From Eretmocerus hayati (Eukaryota > Arthropoda > Insecta > Hymenoptera > Aphelinidae), in NCBI GenBank assembly GCA_029851415.1, contig CM056742.1, positions 56,732,454 through 56,796,453 of the forward strand: a stretch of 64,000 nucleotides of DNA. The letters run 5' to 3'. The position numbers and the translations under genes were made by a program. The notes under the pieces are model-generated. The model saw nothing but the letters and a program-made list of their open reading frames with translations, searched no databases and was not told the DNA's origin. Below, piece by piece: positions 1 through 11,559 of this stretch (position 1 is its first letter; every line of letters starts with the position of its first letter).

Positions 1-659
1 TTGTCCAGATTAATTTTGTGGATCTTTGAAGATCTACAAATCGTCTCTCTACACATTTTCCTGAATATTTGATATTTTCCGACTTATGACGTAAATATCG
101 AAAAAGACATGAAAAATTGCATGTTTTCATTGTTTACCCATGCCACACCCCAATTTTCAAACCATAATTCCTATAAATATTTATGACTGGATGTGCCACC
201 TGTCATTTAAGCCCAAGATTATATTGAAATACCGAGTTTAGCAACTTACTGCTCGAATTCAGAGGGTCCCACTCCTGACTACTCAGGTCTCAACATTTTG
301 GAGCTGCTTAGCCTGTTCAGCGCTAGTAGTGAATACTTTTCTGGGTCCTACATTTTGGAACCGTTCAACTTGAAGAATTCCGAAATGTGAGACCTAATCG
401 AGTCGCTAATATTCGCGCTGAGAAGGTTAAACGGGTTAAGAGTAAGAAGAACTAGGAAGAAATATGAATTCACAAACAAGACATCTAGTTGATGGTGAAC
501 CATGCAAGGATCTCCCAATTGCGCTGAGGATGGCACTTTGATAGCTCGAGTCAACTCAGCTTGACATCAAATAAGCGCGAGATGACAAGATGGATTACGG
601 AGTAATCCGATTCCCCGAGAGAAAGGGGGGAGACCTACCCCTTACTTCTTTTTTTCGAA
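1..659. other. No gene recognised
   Basis: Short open frames exist here but none has a recognisable domain or a convincing length. I see no clear repeat structure beyond ordinary AT-rich sequence. Confidence 0.5.
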
Positions 660-1212
660 GTGGAATTGTCTGATCCTTTGATTGAAAATATCAAAAGAAT
701 ATGAAAATATGGAAATCCGAGTTGTAGCACTTTCAAACTTTGGACGTCGATGATTGAGATTATGTTGACCGGAATTCGGGATTCAGAGTTGACCATCAAA
801 AAGCCGAGAGAATTACGTTGGGAAAGGACCTGTAGATTTTCAATGTCACCCCGTTAGCATCAGTAGCAAATTTAGGTGCTATCACATGTGCCTGAGATGG
901 TGAGTTCTGTTGCTCTTCTGTCTAGTTCCCCGCCGATCGCCGAAGGGACCCATCTCTCCATTAATGTTTCCGAAGTGAATTTATCCGATCTTTCGATCAA
1001 AAATCTCATAGGAAATATTACAATATGGAATTTTGAGTCATAGCGTTTTTAAACTCTGAAAGCCAATTTCTGAGGTCAAGTTGGCCGAAATTCGGAGAAC
1101 CGACACCACCACCAAAGAGCTGAGGGGAAAATACGTTGGATCCCACTGACTTGACTTTCTTATAAGTGTAGTGAGTGAGTAGTTCAAAGCGCTCAGAAGT
1201 AGCTGTTGTTGG
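660..1212. repeat. Degenerate direct repeat pair, about 306 bp apart
   Basis: The stretch from about 660 to 900 is repeated in diverged form from about 965 to 1210. Corresponding landmarks are tttgattgaaaatatc versus tttcgatcaaaaatctc, and gttgaccggaattcgg versus gttggccgaaattcgg. It looks like two old copies of a satellite monomer or a local duplication. No coding function is apparent. Confidence 0.6.
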
Positions 1213-1849
1213 GTGCAAGCTTGGAGAGTTGACGTGAATCGCCCCATATGGAAGTATGTTGATCATTGTTTCTTTCAGCGATCAGGAGGAGTCTCCATCC
1301 TATTATTTAAAACTCCAATGGAATCTTGCAAAGATACAAAGGTCCAATTCCATACGATAATGGAGAACCAACCTCTTTCAGTGGAAATTTTTTTTGAGGG
1401 ACTACATTCATCAAGACCGATTCCGTTGGCTCAAGAGAATACAACTACTGATCCAAAGCTTTTGAATCCATATGACTATCTGAAATTCCCAGCATAACAA
1501 TTTGGTATCACTGACATTCGATAATACTCCTCAGGGATCGAATTTGTAACTCTCATCGATCAATGGTGGAGGGGAACCAGGAAGAATCTTCCAAATCGAA
1601 TTTTTTCTTTTCAAGTGGTCTAGGATATCGGAGTCGTGGGTTGATGGCAAATATGAATAAATCCGAGAGAGAACGCGATATCTCGACGATAAAATGATCA
1701 ACGGAGTATGTTGCGAAGAAGTATGGGAATCATGGAATTAATCAGTAAGCTCACCGCAGGTGAGTTGTGGAGGTATACGTTTCCATGTTTGGTATCCCAT
1801 CCTCATAGTCAACGTAACCCAGTTTTTATAGTTCTTATAGTTACATAGT
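1213..1849. other. No gene recognised
   Basis: Only short open frames without recognisable domains are present. This is the DNA immediately left of the 70-bp minisatellite. Confidence 0.5.
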
Positions 1850-2453
1850 TCTTATCTCGGGCATTTGTGGGTTTGATTGCTCCATAGGTCTTGGGATCGG
1901 TTCATCGCAAGACATAAATCTTGATTCGGGCGTTGGCGAGTTTGATTGCCATCATAGATTCTGAGAGTACTTCATCCCTTGACATTATCCCTGGTTCGGG
2001 CAATCGCAGGTTTGATCACCTCCTTAGGCATTGGTGAGTTTGATTGCCTCTCTAGGTTTCGGGATCGATTCATCGACAGACATAGTCCCTGGTTCGAGTT
2101 TCCACGGGTTTGATTGCCCCACTAGCTTTCGGGAGTGGTTCAACCCTTGACACAAATTCTGATCCGGTCATTTCCAGGTTGAATTGTCTTACTAGAGATT
2201 TTGGGGTTTAGTTCATCCTCTGACATAGTCTGTGGTTCGGGAAATCGGCGAATGGTTTGCCCTCCTACGTTCTGAAATCGGTTCACCACTCGACAAATTC
2301 ATTGTGTCGAACTCCGGATATTTGCAGAATTGACTGCTGTTGTGGATCTTGAGAACGGTCAATCCAATGACAGGACTCGTTCGTCGATTTGGTTACCGAG
2401 ATTCACGAATTTTATCACTTCCTTAGATTTTGGGATAGTTTCATCCTCTGCAT
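1850..2453 (+). repeat. 70-bp degenerate minisatellite, left part
   Basis: About eight diverged units share the pattern gacatag, tggttcggg, gagtttgattgcc and gggatcggttcatc. The gacat landmark recurs at 1911, 1981, 2079, 2149, 2222, 2292 and 2369, giving spacings mostly of 70 to 77 bases. The array is cut at 2453 by the LTR of a gypsy element and resumes at 16061. Confidence 0.8.
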
Positions 2454-2653
2454 TGTAATGTTTGGGCGATGTACGAATAAGTCGAGTTACTCGTCACTAC
2501 TAGAAGAGTTCATTATAATACGAGAAACAGTTACTCGTTTACATAGTTACTTGGGAGCTCGCGCCCACCGTTGTGGTTCGCGAAGGTCTGCCCGCTCACC
2601 GGTCAATCCCATACATTCAAATAAGATGGTAGCACCTACTGGTGCGCATCCAT
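2454..2653 (-). repeat. 3' LTR of the gypsy element (uninterrupted copy)
   Basis: About 200 bases starting TGTAATGTTTGGGCGATGTA and ending near GCGCATCCA. It matches the outer and inner parts of 14970-16060. At 2544-2545 it keeps the undisturbed TA that is filled by a foldback element in the other LTR. On the minus strand a purine-rich stretch (gaagaagtgag) lies just inside it, a plausible polypurine tract. Confidence 0.85.
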
Positions 2654-2670
2654 CACATCTCACTTCTTCA

Positions 2671-4240
2671 TCAAGTAACAAAATCATTCAAGTAGGTAGG
2701 TTTTCTCACACCACGCTCGTACCTACTCACTGGCCTATTGCCTTGGTTTTGATTAATGGAACTTCGCTCTACATTGCAAGTTTGACTTGACAGGTCCATA
2801 AAAGACTGATCTAGGTCGTCACCTGAGGAATCGTTCAGATCGTTCTCATTTTCATCTAGGTCGTCTGTATTATCAAAAGAAGTATCTTTTGGTTTCAGCC
2901 TGAAATGTTGCCCTTTATCTACATTAAATTGGCTCCAATCCCTGGTTATAACATTTCCAAGCTCATTGATTATTTTGGACGACCTTGGGTTCTCCCCTTT
3001 TTCCACTATTTTAGCCGGTTCCCATGTTTTATCGTTTCTAGATCTCACCCAATCACCCGCAAATTCAACTGCGGCAAATCTCTGTAGACCTCGTCATGAT
3101 ATTTCTCCTGTTTCAATTGTCTCTTCCTCTGTTTTTCTCTAAACTCTGGGCAGCTTTTACTCATTTCAAAGAAATTAGGTAGCACCCCTCTAACATTACT
3201 GCCTAGCATGATCTTATTTGGTGATTGAATCTCGTTTGATACAGGCATGTTTCTTAATCCAAGTAGGGCTAGATATGGATCTTTATTATCATAATAGGCT
3301 TCCTTCATTACTTTTTCCACTGTTTGTACACATCTTCCTACCATACCATAACTCTGCGGGTATCTTGGACTGGATGTGATATGCTCGAAATTCCAACTTT
3401 CACTGAACTTTTCAAACTCTTGAGAATCAAAACAAGGACAATTGTCCGATCGTACCTCACTTGGTACACCCAGTCTGGAGAAGTACGACTTCAGAGCAAA
3501 TATTACTGATCCAGAGGTTTCATCCTTGAGCAATCCAACTCCAACATATTTTGAGTAATAGTCTATAACGACGATATGTGGCTTTCTATCCAAATAGAAT
3601 AAGTCTACTTCTATTTTTCCCAGCATGATTTTGGTATATCAACTGGAATCAAGCTTTCTTTGGTATTCTGCCTTTGAAAGTTGCCGTACGCATCGCAATT
3701 GGTAATAATATTTTCAATCCCACGCGTGATACACGGCCAGAATACGATATTTTGGGCTCTTATCTTTGTTTTTCCTATGCCCATATGATTATAGTGCAAT
3801 TTTCCAAGAACTCCTCTTCTTAAACTGTTTGGTACAATTATCCTGTCGTCTTTATATAAAAGTCCTTCATGTTCAGAAATACAACTCTGATATGTGTGAA
3901 ATGCTTTGCATATGTCAGACACATCTTTGGCTCCAGCTGGCCACTTGGTTCGGGTCAATTCTAAAACTTTTTGCAATTGTGCATCTGTTTCTGTTTCTGC
4001 TATGTACCTTTGTTTCGTCTTATCATCCATGTGTCCTGCTACGACGACGTTTAAAATCTGAATATTTAAATCATCACTCTCACTTGCATCCTCTAAGTGT
4101 GCTCTTGATAACGTATCTCCTATGAAAAGTTCTTTACCCGGTTCATATTGCACTTTCAAATCATATCTTTGAAGCCGCATGCGCATTTTTTGCAATCGAA
4201 TTGGTATGTCACATAAGTTTTTACTAAATACTGGAATCAA
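2671..4240 (-). pseudogene. gypsy integrase with HHCC zinc domain, broken
   Basis: Two main frames (about 4240-3611 and 3626-3045) overlap with a frame break, and a further acidic C-terminal frame runs to 2671. The first frame begins with the RNase H to integrase connection (LKVQYEPGKELFIGDTLSRA) and then the zinc region with the HYNHMGIGKTKIRAQ pattern. The core contains IEVDLFY (first Asp) and DNCPCFDSQEF (second Asp). Where the third acidic residue is expected the protein reads PQSYGMVGRCVQT: the usual Glu before Arg is Gly, codon GGA, which is one change from GAA. In retrotransposons this enzyme inserts the cDNA; this copy should be inactive. The C-terminal tail (SRYERGVRKPTYLNDF) matches gypsy integrase ends. 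Confidence 0.85.
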
Positions 4241-4264
4241 TGGCTTGTGATCGCTTTCTACTGT

Positions 4265-5503
4265 TTATTTACCTCCCATTATGTACTGATGAAATCTTTC
4301 ACACGCGAGAACGATCGCGTACATTTCTTTTTCAATCTGTGCCCAGTTTTTTTGACTCCGAGTGAATCCTTTCGACGCATATGCTACTGGTAAGTTATTT
4401 TGCAACAAGACCACGCCTACTCCCATGCTGCTCGCATCTACGCTCAATTTACACTCCTAATTTGCATCATAATATCGCAACACAGGTGCTTCTGATGAAA
4501 ACCCTTTGATTTCTTTAAAAACTTCATCATGGACCTCTGTCCATTCGAATTTTGCGTCTTTCTTCACTAGTTCTGTGAGCGGAGCCGTCAGTACCGACTC
4601 ATTTGGTACAAATTTCGATACAGACGTAAGCATGCCAAGCAATCTTTCGACATCATTTATATTCTTTGGTTTTTCCATGTTTCTTATTGCTTCTACTTTT
4701 TGATCGTCAATTTTTAATCCTTGTGCTGTGAATGATGAAAAAAACTTGATCAACGGTTTCTTAAACTCACACTTTTTCAAATCAAACCTCACATTTGCCT
4801 TTCTTGCTGCCTTGAATACTTCCTCAAGAGTACGATCATGTTCTTCTTTGTCATCAGCAAAAATCATTATGTCATCTCTAAAAATTTTGACTTTTTTGAT
4901 GTGCTGGAAGATTTTCTGATATGTCTCATCAAACGCGTCAGAGGCAACTGTTGCCCCTGGTGGTAGCCGAAGCCACCTAGACTTACCATAAACCGTTTGG
5001 AAAGTTGTTAACCTCGAACTCTTTTCTGTTAAAGAAATTCGTGAAATCGCGTTTGAAGCATCAATCCTACTGGATACTTTTGCACCTTTCATTTTTGTGG
5101 CTAGTTCTCCAAACGTTGGTGATTGTGTAGGGTGTCTCGGTAAATTGTCATTCAGATCTACAGGGTCAAGCACAATCCTAATCGTTCCATCCTATTTGCC
5201 CACTATTAACACTCGGTTTACAAACTCTGTGGGTTCGGTCTCTTTCGCAATCAACCCATCCTGGTCCATAAGGCCTAGCTGATCTTTGAATTTTTTCAAT
5301 GATTTGAATGGTATTCAGCTTCCACTACATATTCTACCTTTATAATTTGGCTTTGACCGAAATTCATATTCATAGTCAATTTTACCCCACCCGTCAAAAA
5401 CATCATTATATCTCCTTGTCAAAAAAGTTGTTTTGTCGCTGTTCTCATCTACTTCGTGAATTATGATTTTATAAACTTCCACTTCTCTCGATCTAACGAG
5501 CAA
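4265..5503 (-). pseudogene. gypsy reverse transcriptase and RNase H, broken
   Basis: On the minus strand the frame enters the RT at YNDVFDGWGKIDYEYEF, passes a stop near 5315 and continues in 5173-4457. Recognisable RT blocks are VSSRIDASNAI, the palm sequence FRDDIMIFADD (where families usually have Y-x-D-D) and LGMLTSVSKFVPN. After a stop near 4455 the RNase H start follows (SVDASSMGVGVVLLQNN) and ends at 4265. Several stops separate frames that belong together in the family, so this is a decayed pol. Upstream it is cut off from the protease by inserted DNA from about 5456 to 13430. Confidence 0.88.
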
Positions 5504-5545
5504 CTTTTATTACTTATAGCTTCAGGGGCCGACGTTTTGGATGTT
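5456..5545 (+). repeat. Inverted repeat, left end of the DNA inserted in gypsy pol
   Basis: This stretch (core cacttctctcgatctaacg, then attacttatagcttcagggg) recurs in opposite orientation at 13345-13430 with moderate divergence. The two copies bracket the foreign block inside the gypsy element. Penelope-like elements often carry an inverted partial copy of themselves at one end, which would explain it. Confidence 0.6.
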
Positions 5546-5601
5546 CAAATACATCTATCTTCAGGGCTAACAGAAAAATATCACGTTAAGATCTTTCTCA
5601 A

Positions 5602-5898
5602 TCAGTCAATCACCATATTTGAAGAAATCTTTGGAACATCATGAAAAATAATTCGTAACTCACCACTTAAAAATAACTTCTCATATCGACATAATGTCAA
5701 ATTGTCAATGTTTGAGATTTTGGTACATGGTTCTGTGTGAATCTGTTTGAAGAAGGAGGAGAAATCCGTTAGAAGTTTTCTTCTCTTTCTTGTCTCTTCA
5801 TCATATGAATGAATTTTGACTACTGGTGGCTTAAAGTGAATTCGCTGTTGATTTTTCTCGTCGGATGGAAGACGAGGCAGCATGATTGACGGCTGCAC
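5602..5898 (-). other. Unassigned open frame, 98 codons
   Basis: A lysine- and isoleucine-rich frame lying inside the block inserted in gypsy pol, between the inverted repeat and the large foldback. I do not recognise a domain. It could be part of the Penelope-like element or of another inserted fragment. Whether it was ever translated is unclear. Confidence 0.25.
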
Positions 5899-6125
5899 AG
5901 AGACAAATACACGGATCAGGTGATCGGTGTATTTACTGTCGAGTAGTGTGGGGATAGTGAGAGAGATTCTTGAGGGAGGGGTATGATCGGTAGATGTGGA
6001 ATGTGTGTTTGTGTGTTAGTAAGTGAGAAAGGATGTGTGCTTGCAGTGTAGTAATCTGGATTGTCATCAATTCATCGACCTGACTTTTTTAGGATGTCTA
6101 TGGATTTTTGATAAGAAGTTTTCAG

Positions 6126-9100
6126 AGGAGGATGCACACTTTGTATGGGAAAATGGCCCATGAGCGGTAACCTCTAATTCTTTCTGCATCGTGTAGAGCG
6201 GGCCGCTGGCAATAACGAGGGCCTGTTTTGGGAGGTGTCACTACTGGGGAACTCTTTAAAACCAGTAAAATGCTTAGGGGGTAGTTTTTTTCGCAGGACG
6301 GACCTAGCTGATGCAAAAACGTCGAAAGTGAACAAATGCACGATCCAATCATCACGAATGAGGGCTCGATCGATTCGTCTTGATGAGGAGCATCGTGTGC
6401 AGATGGATTGATAAGAGCGCAATGGAATGCATGGACGTGGAGAGTGTTTATATCGACTTCGGAAAAAACAACCCCTAAGATTCCAGACCTATTCATCGGT
6501 AGAACTCAGACTTGCACGATGGGATCCGGATTTTCTTGGTTGCATTTTGTAGATATGATCCGGCCACGAGGTTATGACCTACTCGGAGACCAGCGCTGGT
6601 CTTGGAGGGGGGCAGATGTCCGGAAAACCATTCCCAGTAGTGATATACGAGATTAATCAGACACAAATGAACCAAGGGATGATAGGCGGGATCCTGAGAG
6701 TTTGCACGACGCGATTGCGACGGGGGCGTGCTTATTTTGTAGCTCGACAACAGTAGCAAGTATATATATCCTGGGAATATCAGCGCTGAGTTGCAACGAG
6801 AGCTGCATCTCGGAATGTGAGTGACCTTGAAAAACCACCCCTATTGATATTTCGACATTTTCCCAGGTAAACAACGAATGCACGATCGGATCTCGGATTC
6901 TATGAGACCTGTTTGTAGATATCGATGAGGCGCAGCCTATGGACCAGGCGGGATATCAGCGCAGGAAGCAGATTCAGGGGGGAGGAGAATACGCCTTCCA
7001 GTAGTAACAGACGAGATGGGTCAGACATACGATCTGGGGAGAGTATCTAAGATTACGAGATTTTGCACGATGCGATTGAGACGGGCAAGAGCTCACTTTG
7101 AAGCTCGACAACTGTAGCAAGTGTGGGTATTGTCGGAATATCAGCGCTGAGTCACCGAGGTGATGTATCTCTCAGGATGTATGTGATAGCGGAACAACCT
7201 CTATTCAGATTTCGACATTTCCCTCGTATTAATCGAATGCACGATCGTATCCCGGACTTCATGGGGCCAGTTAGTAGATATCGATGAGGCGGAGCCTATA
7301 GACCAGGCGGGATATCAGCGCAGGGTAGAGATTCGGCGGGAGGGGGAAAATATGACTTCCAGCAGTAACAGACGAGATGGGTCAGACATACGACCTGGGA
7401 AGTGTATTTGATATTACGAGAGTTTGCACGATTCGATTGAGATGGGCAAGAGCTCACTTGCAAGCTCGACAGCTGTAGCAAATGTGGGTATTCTCGGAAT
7501 ATCAGCGCTGAGTTGCCAACGACAGCTGCATCTCGGAATGTGAGTGACCTTGAAAAACCACCCCTAACGATATCTCGACATTTTCCCAGCTATACAACGA
7601 ATGCACGATCGGATCTCGGATTTTATGGGATCAGTTTGTAGATATCGATGAGGCGCAGCCTATGGACCAGGTGGGATATCAGCGCAGGAAGCAGATTCGA
7701 AGGGAGGAGGAAGATGCGCCTCCCAGTAGTAACAGACGAGATGGGTCAGACATACGACCTGGGGAGAGTATTTGAGATTGCCAGAGTTTGCGCGATGCGA
7801 TTGAGACGCGCAAGAGCTCACTTTGAAGCTCGACAACTGTAGAAAGTGTAGGTATCCTCGGAATATCAGCGCTGAGCTGCCAACGAGAGCTGCATCTCGG
7901 GATGTGAGTGATAGCGGAACAACCCCTATTCAGATTTCGACATTTCCCTCGTATTGAACGGATGCACGATTGTATCTCGGACTCCATGGGGCCAGTTAGT
8001 AGATATCGATGACGCGGAGCCTATGGACCAGACGGGATATCAGCGCAGGGTACAGATTCAGCGGGAGGAGGAAAATACGCCTCCCAGTAGGAACAGACAA
8101 GATTAGTCTATTATACGACCCGGGGAGTATATTTGATATTACGAGAGTTTGCACGGTGCGATTGAGATGGGCGAGAGCTCACTTTGAAGCTCGCATCGTG
8201 CAAACTCTCGTATACTCCAATACTTTAAGGGCGGTTTTTCAAGGTCACTCACATTCCGAGATGCAGCTCTCGTTGGCAACTCAACGCTGATATTCCGAGA
8301 CTCCCACACTTGCTACAGTTGTCGAGCTTCAGAGTGAGCCCTTGTCCGTCTCAATCGCATCGTGCAAACTCTCGTGATCTCAAATACTCTTCCCAGGTCG
8401 TATGTCTGACCGATCTCGTATGTTACTACTGAGAGTCATATTCTCCCCCTCCCGCCGAATCTCTACCCTGCGCTGATGTCCCGCCTGGTCCATAGGCTCC
8501 GCCTCATCGATATCTACTAACTGGCCCCATGGAGTCCGAGATACAATCGTGCATTCGTCTGATACGAGGGAAATGTCGAAATATCAATAGGGTAGGTTTT
8601 TCAAGGTCACTGACATTTCGAGATGCAGCTCTCGTTGGCAACTCAGCGCTGATATTCCGAGAATACCCACACTTCCTACAGTTGTCGAGCTTCAAAGTGA
8701 GCTCTGGCTCGTCTCAATCGCATCGTGCAAACTCTCCGAATCTCAAATACTCTTCCCAGGTCGTATGTCTGATCCATCTCATCTGTTACTACTGGGAACC
8801 ATATTCCCCCTCTCTCGCCGGATCTCCGGTCTGCGCTGATATCCCGCCCGGTCCATAGGCTGCGCCTCATCGATATCTACAAACTGGTCCCATAAAATTC
8901 GAGATCCGATCGTGCATTCGTTGTATGGCTGGGAAAATGTCGAAATATCAATAGGGGTGGTTTTTCAAGGTCACTCACATTCCGACATGCAGCTCTCGTA
9001 GGCAACTCAGCGCTGATATTCCGAGAATACCCACACTTGCTACAGTTGTCGAGCTTCAAAGTGAGCTCTTGCCCGTCTCAATCGCATCGTGCAAACTCTC

Positions 9101-11486
9101 GTAATCTCACATACTCTCCCCAGGCTGTATGTCTGACCCATCTCGTCTGTTACTACTGGGAGGCGTATTTCCCTCCTCCCGCTGAATCTGCTTCCTGCGC
9201 TGATTTCCCGCCTGGTCCATAGGCTGCGCCTCATCGATATCTACAAACTGGTCGCATGAAATTCGAGATCCGATCGTGCATTCGTTGTATGGCTGGGAAA
9301 ATGTCGAAATATCAATAAGGGTGGTTTCTCGAGGTCACTCACATTCCGACATGCAGCTCTCGTAGGCAACTCAGCGCTGATATTCCGAGAATACCCACAC
9401 TTGCTACAGTTGTCGAGCTTCAAAGTGAGCTCTTGCCCGTCTCAGTCGCATCGTGCAAACTCTCGTAATCTCACATACTCTCCCCAGGCTGTATGTCTGA
9501 CCGATCTCGTATGTCACTACTGAGAGTCATATTCTCCCCCTCCCGCCGAATCTCTACCCTGCGCTGATGTCCCGCCTGGTCCATGGGCTCCGCCTCATCG
9601 ATATCTACTAACTGGCCCCATGGAGTCCGAGATACAATCGTGCATTCGTCTGATACGAGGGAAATGTCGAAATATCAATAGGGGTGGTTTTTCAAGGTCA
9701 CTCACATTCCGAGATGCGGCTCTCGTTGGCAACTCAGCGCTGATATTCCGAGAATACCTACACTTGCTACAGTTGTCGAGCTCCAAAGTGAGCTCTTGCC
9801 CGTCTCAATCGCATCGCGCAAACTCTGGTAATCTCAAATACTCTCCCCAGGTCGTATGTCTGACCCATCTCGTCCATTACTACTGAGAGTCATATGCTTC
9901 CCCTCCCGCCGAATCTCTACTCTGCGCTGATATCCCGCCTGGTCCATAGGCTGTGCCTCATTGATATCTACAAACTGGTCCCATAAAATCCGAGATCCGA
10001 TCGTGCATTCGTTGTATACCTGGGAAAATGTCGAAATATCAATAAGGGTGGTTTTTCAAGGTCACTCACATTTCGAGATGCAGCTCTCGTTGGCAACTCA
10101 GCGCTGATATTCCGAGAATACCCATATTTGCTACAGCTGTCGAGCTTCGAAGTGAGCTCTTGCCCATCTCAATCGCATCGTGCAAACCCTCGTAATATCA
10201 AATACACTCCCCAGGTCGTATGTCTGACCCATCGCATGTGTTACTACTGAGAGTCATATTCTCCCCCCCCCGCCGAATCTCTACCCTGCGCTGATATCCT
10301 GCCTGGCCCATAGGCTCCGCCTCATCGATATATACTAAATGGCCCCATGAAGTCCGAGATACAATCGTGCATTCGTTTAATACGAGGGAAATGTCGAAAT
10401 CTGAATAGGGGTTGTTCCGCTATCACATACATCCTGAGAGATATATCACCTCGGTGACTCAGCGATGATATTCCGAGAATACCTACACTTGCTACAGTTG
10501 TCGAGCTTCAAAGTGAGCTCTTGCCTGTCTCAATCGCATCGCGCAAACTCTGGTAATCTCAACTACTCTCCCCAGGTCGTATGTCTGACCCATCTCGTCT
10601 ATTACTACTAAGAGTCATATTCTCCCTCTCCCGCCGAATCTCTACCCTGCGCTGATATCCCGCCTGGTCCATAGGCTGCGCCTCATTGATATCTACAAAC
10701 TGGTCCCATAAAATCCGAGATCCGATCGTGCATTCGTTGTATACCTGGGAAAATGCCGAAATACCAATAAGGGTGGTTTTTCAAGATCACTCACATTCCG
10801 AGATGCAGCTCTCGTTGGCAACTCAGCGCTGATATTCTCAGGATATATATACTTGCTACTGTTGTCGAGCTACAAAATGAGCACGCCCCCCGTCGCAATC
10901 GCATCATGCAAACTCTCAGGATCCCACCTATCATCCCTTGGTTTATCTGTGTCTGACTAAACTCGTATATTACTACTGGGAATGGTTTTCCGGCCATCTG
11001 TCCCCCTCCAAGACCAGCGCTGGTCTCCGAGTAGGTCATAACCTTGTGGCCGGATCATATCTACAAAATGCAACCAAGAAAATCCGGATCCCATCGTGCA
11101 AGTCTGAGTTCTACCGATGAATAGGTCTGGAATCTTAGGGGTTGTTTTTTCCAAAGTCGATACAAACACTCTTCACGTCCACGACTTCCATTGCGCTCTT
11201 ATCAATCCATCTGCACACGAAGCTCCTCATCAAGACGAATCGATCGAGCCCTCATTCGTTATGATTGGATCGTGCATTTGTTCGGTTTCGACGTTCATGC
11301 ATCAGCTAGGTCCGCTCTGCGAAAAAACTACCCCCTAAGCATTTCGTTGGTTTTAAAAAGTTCCCCGGTAGTGACACCTCCCAAAACAGGCCCTCGTTAT
11401 TGCCAGCGGCCCGCTCTACACGATGCAAAAAGCCGTAGAGGTTACCGCTCATGGGCCATTTTCCCATACAAAGTGTGCATCCTCCT
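6126..11486. mobile_element. Large foldback element with tandem-repeat arms, 5.4 kb
   Basis: The ends are inverted: AGGAGGATGCACACTTTG begins at 6126 and its reverse complement ends at 11486. The outer ~765 bases of each arm are unique sequence (6126-6890 with 10720-11486). Inside, each arm is made of ~361-bp tandem units in opposite orientation, four in the left arm and seven in the right, with the turn near 8190. No transposase is visible. The architecture resembles foldback and Galileo-type long-inverted-repeat DNA transposons; the superfamily cannot be assigned. No clean target duplication was found. Confidence 0.8.
6876..10735. repeat. 361-bp tandem units of two alternating types, inverted about position 8190
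   Basis: Units recur near 6876, 7238, 7597 and 7957 (plus sense) and near 8518, 8880, 9245, 9607, 9971, 10335 and 10695 (minus sense). Two unit types are distinguishable in the same short window. Type A reads ggcgcagcc with an aaactggtcccat context; type B reads ggcggagcc with a taactggccccat context. They alternate A-B almost throughout, with one A-A neighbour pair at 8880 and 9245, so the true repeat is a ~722-bp dimer. Confidence 0.8.
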
Positions 11487-11559
11487 TTAGATGTCTAAAT
11501 TCCCTATTCATTCAGTTTTCAGAATAAAGATATATATGTAGAGCATCTCTAGGAACCCC

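Noticed and set aside
6122..11490. Many 60-110 codon frames in the foldback arms
   Set aside because: Each recurs in every 361-bp unit and in inverted form; they are products of the repeat and lack any domain.
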